From G965229605 sp965229605 (GTDB lineage Bacteria; Pseudomonadota; Alphaproteobacteria; CBDDJK01), in the NCBI GenBank assembly GCA_965229605.1, contig OZ245892.1, positions 1,736,001 to 1,800,000 on the forward strand: DNA of 64,000 nt. The letters are read 5' to 3'. Below the pieces are notes generated by a model, which saw nothing but the letters and a program-made list of their open reading frames with translations, had not been told where the DNA came from and made no database searches. Each line of letters starts with the position of its first letter. Position 1 is the stretch's first letter. The translations under genes were made by a program, and so were the position numbers. This document shows positions 62,857 to 64,000 of this stretch, piece by piece.

Positions 62857-64000
62857 TTTTACGGTTTTGCTGTTGTTATGCTTATCAATAACTGTGACCG
62901 ATACAGAAAAAGGCATTTCGTGCGTGACATCCAGAGCGTCTGTGCCGCTATCACCGCCGCTTTTGACGGTAATCGACCAATTCCCATAAGCATCCGCAGT
63001 TGTGCTGAATGTCCCTTTATTTGTCGTGTCTGTATCTTCAATAACCACGATGACTTTTGCGTTTGGCTCCGCCGCCTGGCCAGACAAGACGGGTTCTTCG
63101 CCGACCGTATTACCGCTCGCACCCTCAAAAGCAAAAGTGCCAACAACGGCCTCGACGTCAACCGTTGCCTCTGCCTGCACAGAAGTCTCGCTTTCATTTT
63201 TGTGGATATCGGTTGCTGTCGCAGTTGCCGTTAATTCTGAACCATTTTCCAGAGAAACGTTTCCGGCATTGTTCTCATCGATATCAAGGCTCCAGTTCCC
63301 GCTTCCATCAGCCGTAGTATTAAGTATTACACTGTTACTGTCGTCATCACTGATCGTCACATGGACTGTCGCGCCAGCCTCCGCACTCCCGCTAAGCTGC
63401 GGGGTCTTGTCGCTGGAGCCATCGCTGGCAACATCAAATTCAATCGTTGGCGCATCCACAAAAGCGTCAACCGTTGCCTCTGCCTGCACAGAAGCCTCAC
63501 TTTCATTTTTGTGAATATCGGTTGCTGTCGCAGTTGCCGTTAATTCTGAACCATTTTCCAGAGAAACGTTTCCGGCATTGTGCTCATCGATATCAAGGCT
63601 CCAGTTCCCGCTTCCATCAGCCGTAGTATTAAGTATTACACTGTTATTGTCATCATCACTAATCGTCACATGGACTGTCGCGCCAGCCTCCGCACTCCCG
63701 CTAAGCTGCGGGGTCTTGTCGCTGGAGCCATCGCTGGCAACATCAAATTCAATCGTTGGCGCATCCACAAAAGCGTCAACCGTTGCCTCTGCCTGCACAG
63801 AAGCCTCACTTTCATTTTTGTGAATATCGGTTGCTGTCGCAGTTGCCGTTAATTCTGAACCATTTTCCAGAGAAACGTTTCCGGCATTGTGCTCATCGAT
63901 ATCAAGGCTCCAGTTCCCGCTTCCATCAGCCGTAGTATTAAGTATTACACTGTTATTGTCATCATCACTAATCGTCACATGGACTGTCGCGCCAGCCTCC
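62662..64000 (-). CDS. Giant adhesin, upstream part (runs off the right edge; truncated at the inverted block)
   Basis: The frame is open to the window edge, so the true N-terminus lies outside. Visible are about 2.7 copies of a 103-residue Ig-like repeat (TPQLSGSAEAGATVHVTISD, ATATATDIHKNESEASVQ) and one divergent Ig-like domain (EEPVLSGQAAEPNAKVIVVI) ending in YTVDALTTLSNV. At 62807 the sequence enters the inverted array; translation continues with 40-50 unrelated residues (GDRKTIPIDN...) to a stop at 62662. In this arrangement the protein would lose its C-terminal secretion signal. Confidence 0.82.
   Translation of the reverse strand, partial: EAGATVHVTISDDDNNSVILNTTADGSGNWSLDIDEHNAGNVSLENGSELTATATATDIHKNESEASVQAEATVDAFVDAPTIEFDVASDGSSDKTPQLSGSAEAGATVHVTISDDDNNSVILNTTADGSGNWSLDIDEHNAGNVSLENGSELTATATATDIHKNESEASVQAEATVDAFVDAPTIEFDVASDGSSDKTPQLSGSAEAGATVHVTISDDDSNSVILNTTADGSGNWSLDIDENNAGNVSLENGSELTATATATDIHKNESETSVQAEATVDVEAVVGTFAFEGASGNTVGEEPVLSGQAAEPNAKVIVVIEDTDTTNKGTFSTTADAYGNWSITVKSGGDSGTDALDVTHEMPFSVSVTVIDKHNNSKTVKSEDTYTVDALTTLSNVGDRKTIPIDNTNTPLPAFGICSRRESRRPTLRTRNGNNNFRTRLSFPA
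63172..64000 (-). repeat. 309-bp tandem repeats (103-residue Ig-like units)
   Basis: About 2.7 copies with a period of 309 bases, as seen from gcatccacaaaagcgtcaac at 63452 and 63761. Copies differ at few positions (for example Asn/His in DENNAG/DEHNAG and Ser/Asn in DDDSNS/DDDNNS). The array continues beyond the window. Confidence 0.93.

Noticed and set aside
53430..64000. CRISPR array
   Set aside because: Units are 303 or 309 bases long, contiguous and coding, with no short repeats separated by unique spacers.

Overview
The window looks like a chromosomal segment of an alphaproteobacterium of moderate GC. Indicators are an HdaA-type replication regulator, a secD-secF/yajC set, type 2 ArgC, a TIGR01459-type HAD protein, an AdoCbl assembly cluster, MocDE-like genes and several sarcosine/dimethylglycine dehydrogenase-like flavoproteins. 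A marine Rhodospirillales/SAR116-like source is plausible but cannot be proven here. Gene density is high: no gene-free stretch exceeds about 300 bases. I saw no tRNA, rRNA, CRISPR array, insertion sequence or riboswitch.

Layout. 1-1.4 kb: 3' part of glnA with a strong terminator. 1.6-6.2 kb: an Asp/Gly-rich RTX protein built from about a dozen ~100-residue super-modules. 6.2-19.8 kb, all minus strand: a uracil-DNA glycosylase-like gene, pyrE coupled to a degenerate sensor-kinase-like membrane protein, an unknown membrane protein, folB, a DUF971 gene, secF, secD, yajC, and a two-gene flavoprotein operon. 20.0-23.2 kb, plus strand: ribH, hdaA, rsmA and an aldo/keto reductase. 23.2-24.9 kb, minus: pgeF and a HAD phosphatase. 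25.0-28.7 kb, plus: argC and yejE-yejF. 28.7-42.1 kb, minus: a lipoprotein, the hemW/capD-like/rluB/pxpC run, a second DMGDH-like flavoprotein, a Tat-exported solute-binding protein, a LysE exporter, a phosphomannomutase, a parvulin and a small zinc-ribbon membrane protein. 42.2-43.9 kb, plus: two overlapping frames, one PHA-synthase-like. 43.9-47.3 kb: cobS, cobT and cobU (minus) and cbiB (plus). 47.3-50.3 kb, minus: Rieske ferredoxin, MocD-like desaturase and a second solute-binding protein.

50.5-64 kb: one giant type I secreted adhesin on the minus strand, running off the right edge. It carries bacterial Ig-like repeats and a partly RTX-like C-terminus. Its central block of exactly 28 near-identical 303-bp units (54307-62807) is in the opposite orientation to both flanks. 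The coding sense therefore switches from minus to plus and back inside one gene. This is the most striking feature: either an invertible segment that switches the adhesin off, or a chimeric/misassembled repeat array.

The remaining genes are mostly housekeeping (nitrogen assimilation, pyrimidine, folate, riboflavin, arginine, B12, Sec export, rRNA modification) mixed with uptake and oxidation functions for methylated amines or opine-like compounds (two DMGDH-like proteins, a PuuB-like oxidase, MocDE-like proteins, two peptide/opine-type binding proteins).
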